Positions 45,822-59,578 of a stretch of 64,000 nt of DNA are shown here, one piece after another (positions within the stretch are counted from its first letter, which is position 1; every line of letters begins with the position of its first letter). The DNA lies in assembly GCA_963751775.1 (NCBI GenBank), contig CAVVVW010000019.1, forward strand, positions 186,001 through 250,000. Reading direction: 5' to 3'. Below the pieces are notes generated by a model, which ran no database searches, was not told where the DNA came from, and worked only from the letters and a program-made list of their open reading frames with translations. A program made the translations under genes and the position numbers. The stretch is from CADEEN01 sp963751775 (GTDB taxonomy: Bacteria > Pseudomonadota > Gammaproteobacteria > Burkholderiales > Burkholderiaceae_C).

Positions 45822-46922
45822 TCACGTGAGCGAGGTATCGACATTGCGACGCTCCAGGGCCAGGAATTCGGCCGACTGCATCTCATTCAGGCGCGACATC
45901 GGTGCGTGGGAACTCGTGCGCCAAGGGGCCCTCGACGTACAACTGCTCGGGTGGCACTTCGGCTGACATGATGAGCTTGACCCGGCGGTCGTACAGCACG
46001 TCGACCAACCAGGTGAAACGCCGCGCCTCGCTGGCCATGCGCGGCGGCATCTGCGGCACGCCGTCGAGGATCACGGTGTGAAACCGGGTCGCGATCTCGA
46101 GGTAGTCGTTCTGCGAACGCGGGCCGCCGCACAGCGACTTGAAGTCGAACCAGACCACGCCACCGGCCTTGCGTCGCGCGCGGATCTCGCGCTGCTCGAT
46201 GTTGAGCACCGGATCTTCGTCGCGCACCTCGGCCAGCGTCTCGAAGGCCCGCGTCAGCGCCGCGTCGGCCTCAGGCCCGAGCGGGCAGTGGTAGCACTGC
46301 ACGCGCTCCATGCGTGCGCCGCCGGTAGTCGATGCCATCGTCGACGCCGACGACCTCGAGCTTGGCCTTGAGCAGATCGATCGCCGGCAGAATGCGGTCG
46401 CGGTGCAGGCCATTCGGGTACAGCGCATCCGGGTGGAAGTTCGATGTCGCGACAATGCTGACACGGTTGGCGAACAGCGCGTCGAGCAGCCGGTGCAGGA
46501 TCATCGCGTCGGTGACGTCGGCAACGTGGAACTCGTCGAAGCAGATCAGGCGAAAGCGCCGTGCGATCTGCTTGCCGAGTTCATCGAGCGGGTCGACCGT
46601 GCCCTTCAACTCCTGCAGTTCGCGGTGCACTTCGCGCATGAACTCGTGGAAGTGCAGGCGCGTCTTGCGCCGCAGCGGCACCGACAGGAAGAAGCAATCC
46701 ATCAGGAAGCTCTTGCCGCGGCCCGACACCGCCGTGCAGGTAGACGCCGCGCGGGATCGGCGGGTGGCGGATCAGTTGCGTCAGCGTGTTGCTGCGCCGC
46801 GCCTTGTAGTCGGCCCACTCGTTCTCGCAACGTTCCAGGGCCTCGACCGCGCGCAGCTGCGCCGGATCGCTGGCATAGCCGCGATCGACAAGAGTCTGCT
46901 CGTACAGCGCGCGCACCCCCAC
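45822..46922 (-). CDS. zapE: Cell division protein ZapE (AFG1-like ATPase; three frameshifts)
   Basis: P-loop ATPase that binds FtsZ rings and is related to mitochondrial AFG1. N-terminus VRALYEQTLVDRGYASDPAQ; Walker A in YLHGGVGRGKSFLMDCFF; family block RLHFHEFMREVHRELQELKG; Walker B LICFDEFHVADVTDAMILHR; VSIVATSNFHPDALYPNGLH; and the C-terminal VDVLYDRRVKLIMSAEVPPE followed, after a shift near 45905, by SRLNEMQSAEFLALERRNVD. Other shifts near 46732 and 46325. About 366 residues. GTG 46922 chosen, with GGGCGGG upstream. Follows lpd directly, an arrangement common in betaproteobacteria. Confidence 0.92.
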
Positions 46923-46935
46923 CGCCGGGCCCGCC

Positions 46936-48355
<1,420 letters not shown>

Positions 48356-48362
48356 TTCTTAA

Positions 48363-48440
48363 GCCCTCCGCCGGGCCGCCCCAAGGAGGGCGACGGCCCC
48401 CTTGGGGGGTACCGAACGAATGTGAGGTTGGGGGTCAACA
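48363..48440. repeat. Dyad-rich intergenic element between odhB and lpd
   Basis: Two inverted repeats overlap here: CCCTCC with GGAGGG, and CCCCAAGG (48379-48386) with CCTTGGGG (48400-48407), followed by TTGGGGGTC. The layout of GC-rich arms around CCCCTTGGGG resembles short repeats scattered between genes in Burkholderiales genomes; I know these from general experience and only one copy is in this window. In the transcript it would form a stable hairpin between odhB and lpd. Confidence 0.55.
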
Positions 48441-48442
48441 GT

Positions 48443-49672
<1,230 letters not shown>

Positions 49673-49691
49673 GAATCTCTCGACTGATTGA

Positions 49692-52549
49692 CTACTTGCT
49701 CAGCACGAAGCCCTTGAGCTTGCCGAACGCCTGGTCGAGCAGCGCCTTCTGCTGCTCCTGGTGCATGTGCGCATAGCCCACCGCCGGCGACGCCGACGCC
49801 GCGCGCCCGGCGTAGCCGAGCTTCTGGCCCTCGGCGAGGTTCTCGTGGATGTAGTGCTGCACGAAGAACCAGGCGCCCTGGTTCTGCGGCTCGTCCTGGC
49901 ACCAGACCACCTCGGTGGCGTTGGGGAACTTCCTCAACTCGGCCGCGAACGCCCGGTGCGGGAACGGGTAGAGCTGCTCGACGCGCAGCACGGCCACGTC
50001 CGAGGCCTTCTTCTCGTCGCGGCGCTTGAGCAGGTCGTACACCACCTTGCCCGAGCAGGCGATCACGCGCTTGACCTTCTGCGGGTCGATGTCCGCGTGG
50101 CTGGGCCCGATCACGGTGCGGAACTCGCCCCGGGTGAATTCGGACAGCGGCGAAGTCGCGTCCTTGTTGCGCAGCAGCGACTTGGGCGTCAGGATGACCA
50201 GCGGCTTTCTGAACATGCGCACCATCTGCCGCCGCAGGACATGGAAGATCTGGCTGGCCGAGGTCGGCTGCACGATCTGCATGTTGTTGTCGGCCGCGAG
50301 TTGCATGAAGCGCTCCAGGCGCGCCGAACTGTGCTCGGGGCCCTGCCCCTCGTAGCCGTGCGGCAGCATCAGCACCAGGCCATTGACGCGGCCCCACTTG
50401 ACCTCGCCCGCGGCGATGAACTGGTCGATCACCACCTGCGCGCCGTTGACGAAATCGCCGAACTGGGCCTCCCAGATCGTCAGCGTGTTCGGCTCCGCGC
50501 TGGCGTAGCCGTACTCGAAGCCGAGCACGGCCTCTTCGGACAGGATCGAGTCGATGACCACGAACGGCGCCTGGCTGTCGGCCACGTTCTCCAGCGGCAC
50601 GTAGGTGCCGGTGTCCCACTTCTCGCGGTTCTGGTCGTGCAGCACCGCATGCCGGTGCACGAAGGTGCCGCGCCCGCTGTCTTCGCCCGACAGGCGCACC
50701 GGGTAGCCGCTGGCCACCAGCGAGGCCAACGCCAGGTGTTCGCCCATGCCCCAGTCGACATTGACCTCGCCGCGGCCCATCGCGGCCCGGTCGGCGATCA
50801 CCTTCTCGACCAGCGGGTGGGCCTTGAAGTCCTTGGGCAGCGTCGTGATGCGCTCGGCCAGGCGCTTGACCTCGGCCAGCGGCAGCGCAGTGTCGGCCGC
50901 ATCGGTCCACTTGCGATTCAGGTACGGCGCCCAGTCGACGGCGTACTTGCTCTTGAAGTTGGTCAACACCGGGTCGACGGTGTGACGCCCGGCGTCCATT
51001 GCCGAGCGGTAGGCCTTGACCATGGCGTCCGGGCCGTCGGCCGCGAGCACGTTCTGCGTCACCAGCTTGTCGCCGTAGAGCCTTGCGCGTGCCCGGGTGC
51101 TCGGCGATCTTCTTGTACATCAGCGGCTGGGTCAGGCTCGGCGTGTCCTGTTCGTTGTGGCCGAGCTTGCGAAAGCAGATGATGTCGACGACCACGTCCT
51201 TCTTGAAGTGCTGGCGGTAGTCCATCGCCAGCTGCGTGCACAGCACGACCGCCTCGGGGTCGTCGCCGTTCACATGCAGCACCGGCGCCTCGATCATCTT
51301 GACGACGTCGGTGCAATACAGCGTCGATCGCGTGTCGCGCGGGTCGCTGGTGGTGAAGCCGATCTGGTTGTTGATGACCAGGTGCACCGTGCCGCCGGTG
51401 TAGTAGCCGCGCGTCTGCGCCAGCGCCAGCGTTTCCATCACCACGCCCTGGCCCGCGAAGGCCGCGTCGCCGTGCACCAGCACCGGCAGCACCTGGCTGC
51501 CGGTCTTGTCGCCGCGGCGATCCAGGCGCGCCTTGACGCTGCCTTCGACCACCGGATTGACGATCTCCAGGTGCGAGGGGTTGAACGACAGCGACAGGTG
51601 CACCGCGCCGCCGGGCGTGGAGATGTCGCTGGAGAAGCCCTGGTGGTACTTGACGTCGCCCGCCGGCAGTTCTTCCTTGGCGGTGTGGTCGAATTCGGCG
51701 AACAGGTCGGCCGGCATCTTGCCCAGCGTGTTGACCAGGACGTTCAGGCGCCCGCGGTGGGCCATGCCGATGACGATTTCCTGCACGCCCTTCTCGCCGG
51801 CGCGCTGCACCAGCTCGTCCATCGAGGCGATGAAGCTCTCGCCGCCTTCGAGCGAGAAACGCTTCTGGCCGACGAACTTGGTGTGCAGGAAGCGCTCCAG
51901 CCCCTCGGCGGCGGTCAGGCGGTCGAGGATGTGGGCTTCTTGTTCGGCCGAAAAGCTCGGCTTGCTGCGCACGCGTTCGAGCCGCTCCTGCCACCAGCGC
52001 TTTTCGCTCGGGTCGGTGCAATGCATGAACTCGGCGCCGACCGTGCCGCAATAGGTTTCGCGCAGCGCCTGCATGATCTGGCGCAGCGTCATCTGCTCGG
52101 CGCCGAAGTAGGTGTTGGCCGCGCTGAAGGTGATGTCCATGTCCGACTCGGACAGGTCGTAGAACGCCGGCTCGAGTTCGGGGATCTTCGGCCGCTCGGT
52201 CCGCTTCAAGCGGGTCGAGGTCGGCCCAGCGCGAGCCGAGGAAGCGGTAGGCCGCGATCAGCGACTGGACGTGAACCTGCTTGCGCGCGACCGCCAGGTC
52301 GCTGCTGCTGGCCTTGATGGCGAAGGCATTGGCCTTGGCGCGCTGGGCGAAGGATTCGACCACCGGCGCGTGGGCCACGTCGCGCCGTTCACTGCCATCG
52401 GTGGCGGCGACGTTCTGCAGGTTGTCGAAATAGGTGCGCCAGTTGTCGGGCACCGAGCCGGGATTGTCGAGGTAGGCCTCGTAGAGCTCCTCGACGTAGG
52501 GTGCATTGCCCCCGAACAGGTACGAGTTCGACCTGCTTTGCTGCATCAT
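49692..52549 (-). CDS. sucA: 2-oxoglutarate dehydrogenase E1 (two frameshifts)
   Basis: Thiamine-diphosphate enzyme decarboxylating 2-oxoglutarate in the TCA cycle. N-terminus MMQQSRSNSYLFGGNAPYVE binds E2; then the N-terminal part through LGSRWADLDPL; second frame ERPKIPELEPAFYDLSESDM to FRKLGHNEQDTPSLTQPLMY, including VIGMAHRGRLNVLVNTLGK and PVLVHGDAAFAGQGVVMETL; third frame VDWGMGEHLALASLVASGYP, EYGYASAEPNTLTIWEAQFG and the C-terminal GRAASASPAVGYAHMHQEQQ. Shifts near 52207 (extra T) and 51080 (extra G). About 952 residues. AGGTGAG lies 7 bases before ATG 52549. Confidence 0.96.
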
Positions 52550-52703
52550 CTTCGCTCACCTTTCGCCGCGGTCTGCGCGGCTTCGATGGGTTGAACAACC
52601 CTCCGCGGCCCGGCTTCACCGGTAGGCGGACTAGCGTTGGCGCCTCGCCGCGACGCTGTGCGAGCATCGCCGGCAAGGGGACCGGAAGGACCGATTTACT
52701 TCA

Positions 52704-53751
52704 TTACCGCGCGCACTCTAGCACCGAAGCCTCACGCCAATCTGACGTCGGGTCCCGCAAACGAGGCACTTTGAGCGCGCCGCTCAGGCGATTGCCTGGC
52801 CCGAGGCGCGCCCTGGCCGCGGCGTATTCGCGCGCCAGGCGCGCGACCAGTTCGGCCGCTGGCAGGACCGCTTTCACAGCGGCGATGCCCTGGCCGCAGC
52901 CCCAGATGTCCTTCCAGGCCTTCTTCGCACTTTCGCCGCCGCCGAAGTTCATCTTGCTCGGGTCGCTCTCGGGCAAGTGGTCGGGGTCCAGGCCGGCGGC
53001 GCGGATCGACGCCTTGAGGTAATTGCCGTGCACGCCGGTGAACAGGCTCGAGTAGACGATGTCGTCGCTGCTGCCGTCGACGATGGCCTGCTTGTAGGCC
53101 TCGCTGGCACGCGCTTCCATGGCTGGCGATGAAGGCCGAGCCGATGTACGCGAAGTCCGCGCCCATCGCCTGCGCCGCCAGCACGGCCCCGCCGGTGGCG
53201 ATCGCACCCGACAGCGCCAGCGGGCCATCGAACCAGTCGCGGATCTCCTGCACCAGGGCGAACGGGCTCTTGACGCCGGCATGGCCGCCCGCGCCGGCGG
53301 CGACCGCGACCAGGCCGTCGGCCCCCTTCTCGATCGCCTTCCTGGCGAAGAAGTTGTTGATGATGTCGTGCAGCACCACGCCGCCCCAGCCGTGCACCGC
53401 TTCGTTGACATCGTTGCGCGCACCGAGCGACGTGATGACGATCGGCACCTTGTACTGCGCGCACACCGCCATGTCGTGATCGAGCCGGTCGTTGCTCTTG
53501 TGCACGATCTGGTTGATCGCAAACGGCGCGGCGGGCTTGTCGGGGTGCGCACGGTCCCAGGCAGCGAGCGTCTCGGTGATCTCGGCCAGCCACTCGTCCA
53601 GCTGCGACGCCGGCCGCGCATTGAGCGCCGGCATCGCGCCGACGATGCCGGCCTGGCATTGCGCAATCACGAGCTTGGGATTGCTGATGATGAACAGCGG
53701 CGCACCGATGACCGGCAGACGCAGGCGACTGAAGACGGCCGGTACCGGCAT
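52704..53751 (-). CDS. Nitronate monooxygenase family flavoprotein (one frameshift)
   Basis: FMN-dependent TIM-barrel enzyme of the NMO/2-nitropropane dioxygenase family. N-terminus LRLPVIGAPLFIISNPKLVI; MPALNARPASQLDEWLAEI; the phosphate-binding ADGLVAVAAGAGGHAGVKSP; LALSGAIATGGAVLAAQAMG and ADFAYIGSAFIAS, then after a shift near 53120 (extra G) HEARASEAYKQAIVDGSSDD to the end. About 349 residues. TGATG overlap with the acyl-CoA dehydrogenase stop and position in the etf unit suggest a role in acyl-CoA or nitro-acid metabolism rather than general detoxification; that is inference. The 154 bases to sucA hold no gene. Confidence 0.88.
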
Positions 53752-55527
53752 CAGAATGCCTCCAGGGCCATCTCGTTCACGGCGGCGTGGCCGTCGACGA
53801 TGCTGTCGCGCTGCCCGGGCACCTTGGACAGCAGGTGCTCGGCATAAAAGCGTGCGGTGGCGATCTTGGCCTGCATGAAGGCCGCTTCGTCGCCGGCGGC
53901 GAGCTTGTCCTCGGCCGCCAGCAGGGCGCGCGCCATCTGCCAGCCGGCCATCAGGTTGCCGGCCAGCATCAGGTACGGCACCGACCCGGCGAACACCGCA
54001 TTCGGGCTGGACTTGGATTGGTCGGTGACGAAGTCGACGACTTCCTCGAAGGCCTTGCGGGCGGCGCCGAGGTGCTTGTGCATCGCCTTGGCTGCCGCAC
54101 TGGCGCGCAGGGCGAGTCGGGCCTCGGTGTCTTCGATCTGGCGCGCGATCGCCTTGGCGGTCTGGCCGCCGTCGCGCAGCGTCTTGCGACCAACGAGGTC
54201 GTTGGCCTGGATCGCCGTCGTGCCCTCATAGATGGTCAGGATCTTGGCGTCGCGCAGGTACTGCGCGGCGCCGGTCTCCTCGATGTATCCCATGCCGCCA
54301 TGCACCTGCACGCCGAGCGAGGCCACCTCCAGGCTCATCTCGGTGCTGTAGCCCTTGATCAGCGGCACCATGAACTCGTAGAAGGCCTGGTTCTGCTTGC
54401 GAACCTGCGCGTCGGGGTGATGGTGCGACGCATCGTAGGCCGCCGCCGCAACCAGCGCCATCGCGCGGCAGCCCTCGGTGTAGGCACGCATCGTCATCAG
54501 CATGCGCTTGACGTCGGGGTGGTGAATGATCGGCGCCGCCGCCGCCATCGAGCCGTCGACCGGGCGGCTCTGCACCCGGTCACGCGCATAGGCCACGGCC
54601 TGCTGGTAGGCGCGCTCGGCCACCGCAATGCCCTGCACCCCGACCGCGTAACGCGCGGCGTTCATCATGATGAACATGGCCTCGAGGCCGCGGTTTTCCT
54701 GGCCGATCAGTTCCGCGACGGCGCCACCATGGTCGCCGTACTGGAGCACGGCGGTCGGGCTGGCCTTGATGCCGAGCTTGTGCTCGATGCTGACGCAGTG
54801 CACGTCGTTGCGCGTGCCGTCGGGCAGCACCTTCGGGCAGATGAACAGCGAGATGCCCTTCACGCCTTCGGGCGCGCCGACCACCCGCGCCAGCACCATG
54901 TGGATGATGTTGTCCGCCAGGTCGTGCTCGCCGTAGGTGATGAAGATCTTGGTGCCGAACAGCTTGTAGCGGCCATCGGGCTGCGGCTCGGCGCGCGTGC
55001 GCACGAGGGCCAGGTCACTGCCGGCCTGCGGCTCGGTCAGGTTCATCGTGCCGGTCCAGCTGCCGTCGACCATCTTCGGGATGAACCTCGCTTGCTGCTC
55101 CGGCGTGCCGGCGGTCAGCAGGGCCTCGATCGCGCCGTCGGTCAGCAGCGGGCACAGCGCGAAGCTCAGGTTGGCGCTGTTGAGCATCTCGATGCAGGCC
55201 GCGCCGATGGTCTTGGGCAGGCCCTGGCCGCCGAACTCGACCGGGTGCTGCAGCCCCTGCCACCCGCCCTGGGCGAACTGCTCGGAACGCCGACTTGAAG
55301 CCGACGGTGGTGGTGACCACGCCGTCTCGCCAGGACGAGGGTTTCACGTCGCCGTCGCGGTTCAGTGGCGCGACGACGCCCTGATTGAACTTCGCGCATT
55401 CCTCGAGCACGGCCTGCGCGGTGTCGGCGTCGAGATCCTCGAAGCCGGGCAGACGCGCCACGGCATCGAGGCCGGCCAGTTCCTGCATGCAGAACAGCAT
55501 GTCCTTGACGGGAGCAAGGTATGTCAT
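53751..55527 (-). CDS. Acyl-CoA dehydrogenase (one frameshift)
   Basis: FAD-dependent dehydrogenase that feeds electrons to ETF. N-terminal MTYLAPVKDMLFCMQELAGL is typical of the long, about 590-residue subfamily that includes 3-methylmercaptopropionyl-CoA dehydrogenase-like proteins. Central block TGTMNLTEPQAGSDLALVRT (flavin contact) and YKLFGTKIFITYGEHDLADN; C-terminal QVHGGMGYIEETGAAQYLRD and KILTIYEGTTAIQANDLVGR, with the Glu in IYEGTT the usual base position. Shift near 55286 (extra C in TTCCGAGCAG). About 592 residues. It follows etfBA by 61 bases, so electron donor and acceptor are coded together. Substrate chain is not predictable. Confidence 0.92.
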
Positions 55528-55588
55528 GGGTCTCTCCAAGTGGACGGCGGGCGCCGCGCTCGGCGCCCCTCTCAGGCGGCTTCGATCG

Positions 55589-56519
55589 CTACAGCGCCTT
55601 CACCAGCTCCGGCACGGCGACGAACAGATCGGCCTCCAGCCCGTAGTCGGCGACGCTGAAGATCGGCGCCTCGGCGTCCTTGTTGATGGCCACGATGACC
55701 TTGCTGTCCTTCATGCCCGCCAGGTGCTGGATCGCGCCGCTGATGCCGCAGGCGATGTACAGGCTCGGGCGCGACGATCTTGCCGGTCTGCCCGACCTGC
55801 CAGTCGTTGGGCGCGTAGCCGGCGTCGACCGCCGCGCGGCTGGCGCCCAGCGCGGCGCCGAGCTTGTCGGCCAGGGGCGTCAGCACGGCGGTGAACTTGT
55901 CGGCCGAAGCCATCGCGCGGCCACCGCTGACGATGATCTTGGCCGCCGTCAGTTCGGGCCGGTCGTTCTTGGCGATCGCGCTGCCGACGTAGCTCGACAG
56001 GCCGCTGTCGGCCGCCGCGGCGATGGTCTCGATGGCCGCCGAGCCGCCCGCGCCCGCCGCGTCGAAGCCCGTCGTGCGCACGGTGATGACCTTCTTCGCG
56101 TCGAGCGACTGCACGGTGGCGATCGCGCTGCCGGCATAGATCGGGCGCTCGAAGGTGTCGGCGCTGATGACCTTGGTCGCGTCGCTGATCTGCGCCACGT
56201 CCAGCAGCGCGGCCACGCGCGGGGCCACGTTCTTGCCGTGCGCCGTGGCCGGGAACAGCAGGTGGCTGTAGTTGGCGGCCAGGGCGATGACCTGCGCGGC
56301 GATGGTCTCGCCGAGTTGCTCGGCCAGTTGCGGGGCGTCGGCGTGCAGCACCTTGGCCACGCCGGCGATCTTCGATGCGGCCTGGGCGGCGCCGCTGGCG
56401 TTGTGGCCGGCGATCAGCACATGCACCTCGCCGCCGCACTGCACGGCGGCGGTCACGGTGTTGAGGGTGGCGGGCTTGAGGGTGCCGTGGTCGTGTTCGG
56501 CAATGACGAGGACACTCAT
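55589..56519 (-). CDS. etfA: Electron transfer flavoprotein alpha subunit (one frameshift)
   Basis: FAD-binding subunit of ETF, carrying electrons from acyl-CoA dehydrogenases to ETF-ubiquinone oxidoreductase. N-terminus MSVLVIAEHDHGTLKPATLN; middle AAKIIVSGGRAMASADKFTA; C-terminal FAD signature LYIACGISGAIQHLAGMKDS and VIVAINKDAEAPIFSVADYG, in another frame after a shift near 55770 (extra C in GAGCCTGTAC). Corrected stop is TAG 55589-55591, giving about 309 residues. Directly abuts etfB. Confidence 0.96.
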
Positions 56520-57270
56520 TCAGATCACCTTGGCTTCGTTCTTCAGCTTGGCCACCAGGGTGGCCACGTCGGGTACCTTGACACCGGCACCGCGCTTGGG
56601 CGGCTCGACCACCTTCAGGGTCTTGATGCGCGACGTGACATCGACGCCGAGGTCGGCCGGCTTGACGACGTCGAGCTGCTTCTTCTTGGCCTTCATGATG
56701 TTGGGCAGGGTGACGTAGCGCGGCTCGTTCAGGCGCAGGTCGGTGGTGATGACGGCCGGCAGCGACAGGCGCACGGTCTCCGAGCCGCCGTCGATCTCGC
56801 GCGTGACGCTGACCTTGCCGTCCGCTCACTTCGACCTTGGAGGCGAAGGTGCCCTGCGCCAGGCCGGCCAGCGCGGCCAGCATCTGCCCGGTCTGGTTGC
56901 AGTCGTCGTCGATGGCCTGTTTGCCCAGGATGACGAGGCCGGGCTGTTCCTTGTCGACCAGGGCCTTCAACAGCTTGGCCACCGCCAGCGGCTGCAGCTC
57001 ATCCGCGCATTCGACCAGGATGGCGCGGTCGGCGCCGATGGCCATGGCCGTGCGCAGCGTCTCCTGGCATTGCGCCGTGCCGCAGGAGACGGCGATGATT
57101 TCGGTGGCGACGCCCTTCTCCTTCAGGCGCACCGCCTCTTCGACGGCGATCTCGTCGAACGGGTTCATGCTCATCTTGACGTTGGCAACGTCCACACCGC
57201 TGCCGTCGCTCTTGACGCGCACCTTGACGTTGTAGTCGACCACCCTCTTCACGGGCACCAGAACCTTCAT
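56520..57270 (-). CDS. etfB: Electron transfer flavoprotein beta subunit (one frameshift)
   Basis: AMP-binding partner of EtfA. MKVLVPVKRVVDYNVKVRVK at the N-terminus; SMNPFDEIAVEEAVRLKEKG; LVILGKQAIDDDCNQTGQML; then, after a shift near 56822 (extra G), REIDGGSETVRLSLPAVITT, the conserved RYVTLPNIMKAKKKQLDVV (ETF beta signature) and the C-terminal tail. About 249 residues. GAGGAG ribosome site before ATG 57270. First gene of etfB-etfA-acyl-CoA dehydrogenase-NMO, with a LiuR-like palindrome 31 bases upstream. Confidence 0.96.
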
Positions 57271-57300
57271 GTCGCGCTGCTCCTCAATCCGCTTGGTCAC

Positions 57301-57316
57301 TTGACGTCAACGTAAA
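57301..57316. promoter_or_regulatory. LiuR-like operator upstream of etfB
   Basis: The plus strand reads TTGACGTCAACGTAAA, a 16-base imperfect palindrome (6 of 8 pairs match). It closely resembles the MerR-family LiuR operator as I recall it (near TTTACGTTAACGTAAA), which controls branched-chain and fatty acid degradation genes in proteobacteria. It lies between the MFS stop and etfB. A possible -10, TAGAAT, lies just upstream at 57322-57327 on the minus strand. liuR itself is not in the window. Confidence 0.6.
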
Positions 57317-57324
57317 GAGGGATT

Positions 57325-58639
57325 CTAGGCCGGCGCGGGCGCGCTCACACGCGCATCGCCTCGCTGTGCACCACGCTGCACGTTGACCGGCCTCAGCAAA
57401 AGCAGGCCGAGCACGAAGAACAGCGCGGTCGAGACGATCGCGATGCGATGGTTGCCCGCCGTGGCCCAGGTGACGAGGCCATAGGTCACCGGCCCGAGGA
57501 TCGCCGCCAGCCGGGTGGCAAAGGTCCACAGGCCGAAGAACTCGGCCAGCCGCGCCGGCGGCGCCAGCAAGCCCGCCAGCGCGCGACCGGCCGACTGGCT
57601 CGAACCCATGCACAGGCCCGCGATCGCGGCCGCAACCCAGAACAGGGCCTGCGTGGTGGCCAGCGCGGCGATCACCGTCATCACGATCCAGCCGACCAGC
57701 GTGACGCCCAGGGCGCGTTTGTGGCCGCTGCGGTCCTGCCAATAGCCGAAGGCGAAGGCGCCCACCGCCGAGGCGATGTTGACCAGGAACACCAGCGTCA
57801 TGGTCTGCGTCTGCACAAAGCCGAGCACCTGCTCGGCGTACACCGCGGCCAGCGCGATGACCACCGCGATACCCGCCTGGTAAGCAGTGGCACAGGCCAG
57901 CAACCAGGAGAAGTCGCGGTAACGCCGGGCCTCGCGCCAGGTCTGGTGCAGGCGCGCCAGCGAGGCCGCCAGGCCATCGGCGGCACCGGCTTGCGGCACC
58001 GCCCGCTCGCGCAGCAGCGCGAAGGTGGCCAGCGAGGCGATGCCGTAGACGCCCGACGTGATCAGCATCGTCACCGGCACGAACTGCGTCGCCGGCTGGC
58101 CCTGGCGCTGCGCCCACAGCACGTAGGCCAGCGACAGGCCGAGCGACAACATGCCGCCGAAGTAGCCGAAGCTCCAGCCCCAGCCCGAGACCTTGCCCAG
58201 CGCATCGCGGCGTGCCAATTCCGGCAGGAAGGCCGCGGTAAGCGACTCGCCGATCGAATAGAACAGGTTCGACACCACGATCGCCGCCATCGCCAGCGCC
58301 ACGTCGCCGCGGCCGGCCAGCGCCAGCAACGTGGTACTCGCGACACAGGCGATCGTGGTCAGCGCCAGCAGGCGCTTCTTGGCCGCGCGCAGGTCGGCAA
58401 AGGCGCCGATAGCCGGCATCGTCAGCATCACCAGCAGACTCGACACCGCCAGGGCCACGGTCCAGGCCAACGTGGCCCATTCGGCATTGCCGGCGACGAC
58501 GCCGACGAAGTAGGTGTTGAAGACCGCGGTCAGGACCACCGTGGTGTAGCCCGAGTTGGCGAAGTCGTACATCGCCCAGCCGAAACACCTCGCGCTTCTT
58601 CACGCCATCGTTGAGCGCGGCCTGGTCGAACAATGGCAT
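57325..58639 (-). CDS. UMF1-type MFS transporter (one frameshift)
   Basis: Major facilitator protein of the UMF1 type, with the family opening KKREVFGWAMYDFANSGYTT. About twelve hydrophobic helices can be counted, for example WTVALAVSSLLVMLTMPAIG, MTLVFLVNIASAVGAFAFGY and IVSTALFFVLGLLLLRPVNV. ATG 58639 (MPLFDQAALNDGVKKREVF) with GAGGA before it; a shift near 58588 (extra T in GTGTTTCGGC) joins it to the main frame. About 437 residues. Substrate unknown. Nothing ties it functionally to etfBA except position. Confidence 0.87.
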
Positions 58640-58698
58640 GGGGTCCTCGGGAGCAGTGGTTGCGCGTCTATCATGCCTGCAGGTGCCGACCCACCGAC

Positions 58699-58783
58699 GC
58701 GCGGGTGACGGAACAGGCAGACGTAGCGGGCTTAAAACCCGCAGCCGCAAGGCGTACGGGTTCGAGTCCCGTCCCGCGCACCA
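58699..58783 (+). tRNA. tRNA-Leu(TAA)
   Basis: 85-base class II tRNA with encoded CCA. Acceptor GCGCGGG pairs with CCCGCGC; anticodon stem GCGGG/CCCGC around CTTAAAA, anticodon TAA (reads UUA/UUG); variable arm contains GCCGCAAGGC; T arm GGGTTCGAGTCCC. No T-rich terminator follows: its CCA end is 6 bases from the stop codon of the convergent ABC ATPase gene. Confidence 0.97.
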
Positions 58784-58789
58784 CGCCGT

Positions 58790-59571
58790 TCAGGTAATGA
58801 GAGCCGCCGCGGCCTGCGCCGCCCTCACCTCGACCCGCACCTGCTCGGTCAGCTCGGCCTTGAGTTCGGTGAACGCCGGCGTGGTCTTGACCGAGTAGTG
58901 GCGCGGGTGCGGCAGCTCGACCCGGCGGTCGAGCTTGATGCGCCCCGGGCGTGCGCTCATCACGACCACGCGGCTGCCCATGAACACCGCCTCGTCGATG
59001 TCGTGGGTGACGAACAGCACGGTCTTCTTCTCGGCTTCCCAGATGCCGAGCAGCAGCTCCTGCATCAGCTCGCGGGTCTGGTGGTCGAGCGCGCCGAAGG
59101 GCTCGTCCATCAGCAGCATGCGCGGGCCGTTGGCCAGCGCGCGGGCAATGGCCACGCGCTGCTGCATGCCGCCGGACAGCTGTTTCGGGAAGTGGTTCTC
59201 GAAGCCGCGCAGGCCGACCTTGCCGAGGAAGGCATTCGCCGTCTCCAGTTGCTCGGCGCGCGCCATGCCACGCTCGCGCAGGCCGAAGCAGACGTTGTCG
59301 CTGCACCGTCAGCCAGGGAAACAGCGTGTAGCTCTGGAACACCATGCCGCGGTCGGCGCCGGGGCCGGTGATGCGCTGACCCTCCAGCGTCACCTCGCCG
59401 GCGGTCTGGCGGTCCAGGCCGGCGACGATGCGCAGCAGCGTGCTCTTGCCGCAGCCGCTGGGGCCTAGGATGGTGATGAAGTCGTTCTCGGCGACGTCGA
59501 GGTCGGTGGCCTGCAGGGCCAGCGTGGTGTCGAAAGCGGCGCTCGACGCCGCGTACGCGGAGGATGGTCAT
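58790..59571 (-). CDS. ABC transporter ATP-binding protein, nitrate/sulfonate type (two frameshifts)
   Basis: ATPase of a periplasmic-binding-protein importer of the SsuB/TauB/NrtD class. In order: MTILRVRGVERRF; after a shift near 59540 (extra T) the Walker A GPSGCGKSTLLRIVAGL; VTLEGQRITGPGADRGMVFQ with the Q loop; after a shift near 59300, the signature QLSGGMQQRVAIARALANGP, Walker B RMLLMDEPFGALDHQTREL and H loop VLFVTHDIDEAVFMGSRVVV. About 260 residues. ATG 59571 overlaps or abuts the permease gene end (stop 59579-59581, 7 bases away). Part of a three-gene importer next to hutH. Confidence 0.93.
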
Positions 59572-59578
59572 GCCGGCC

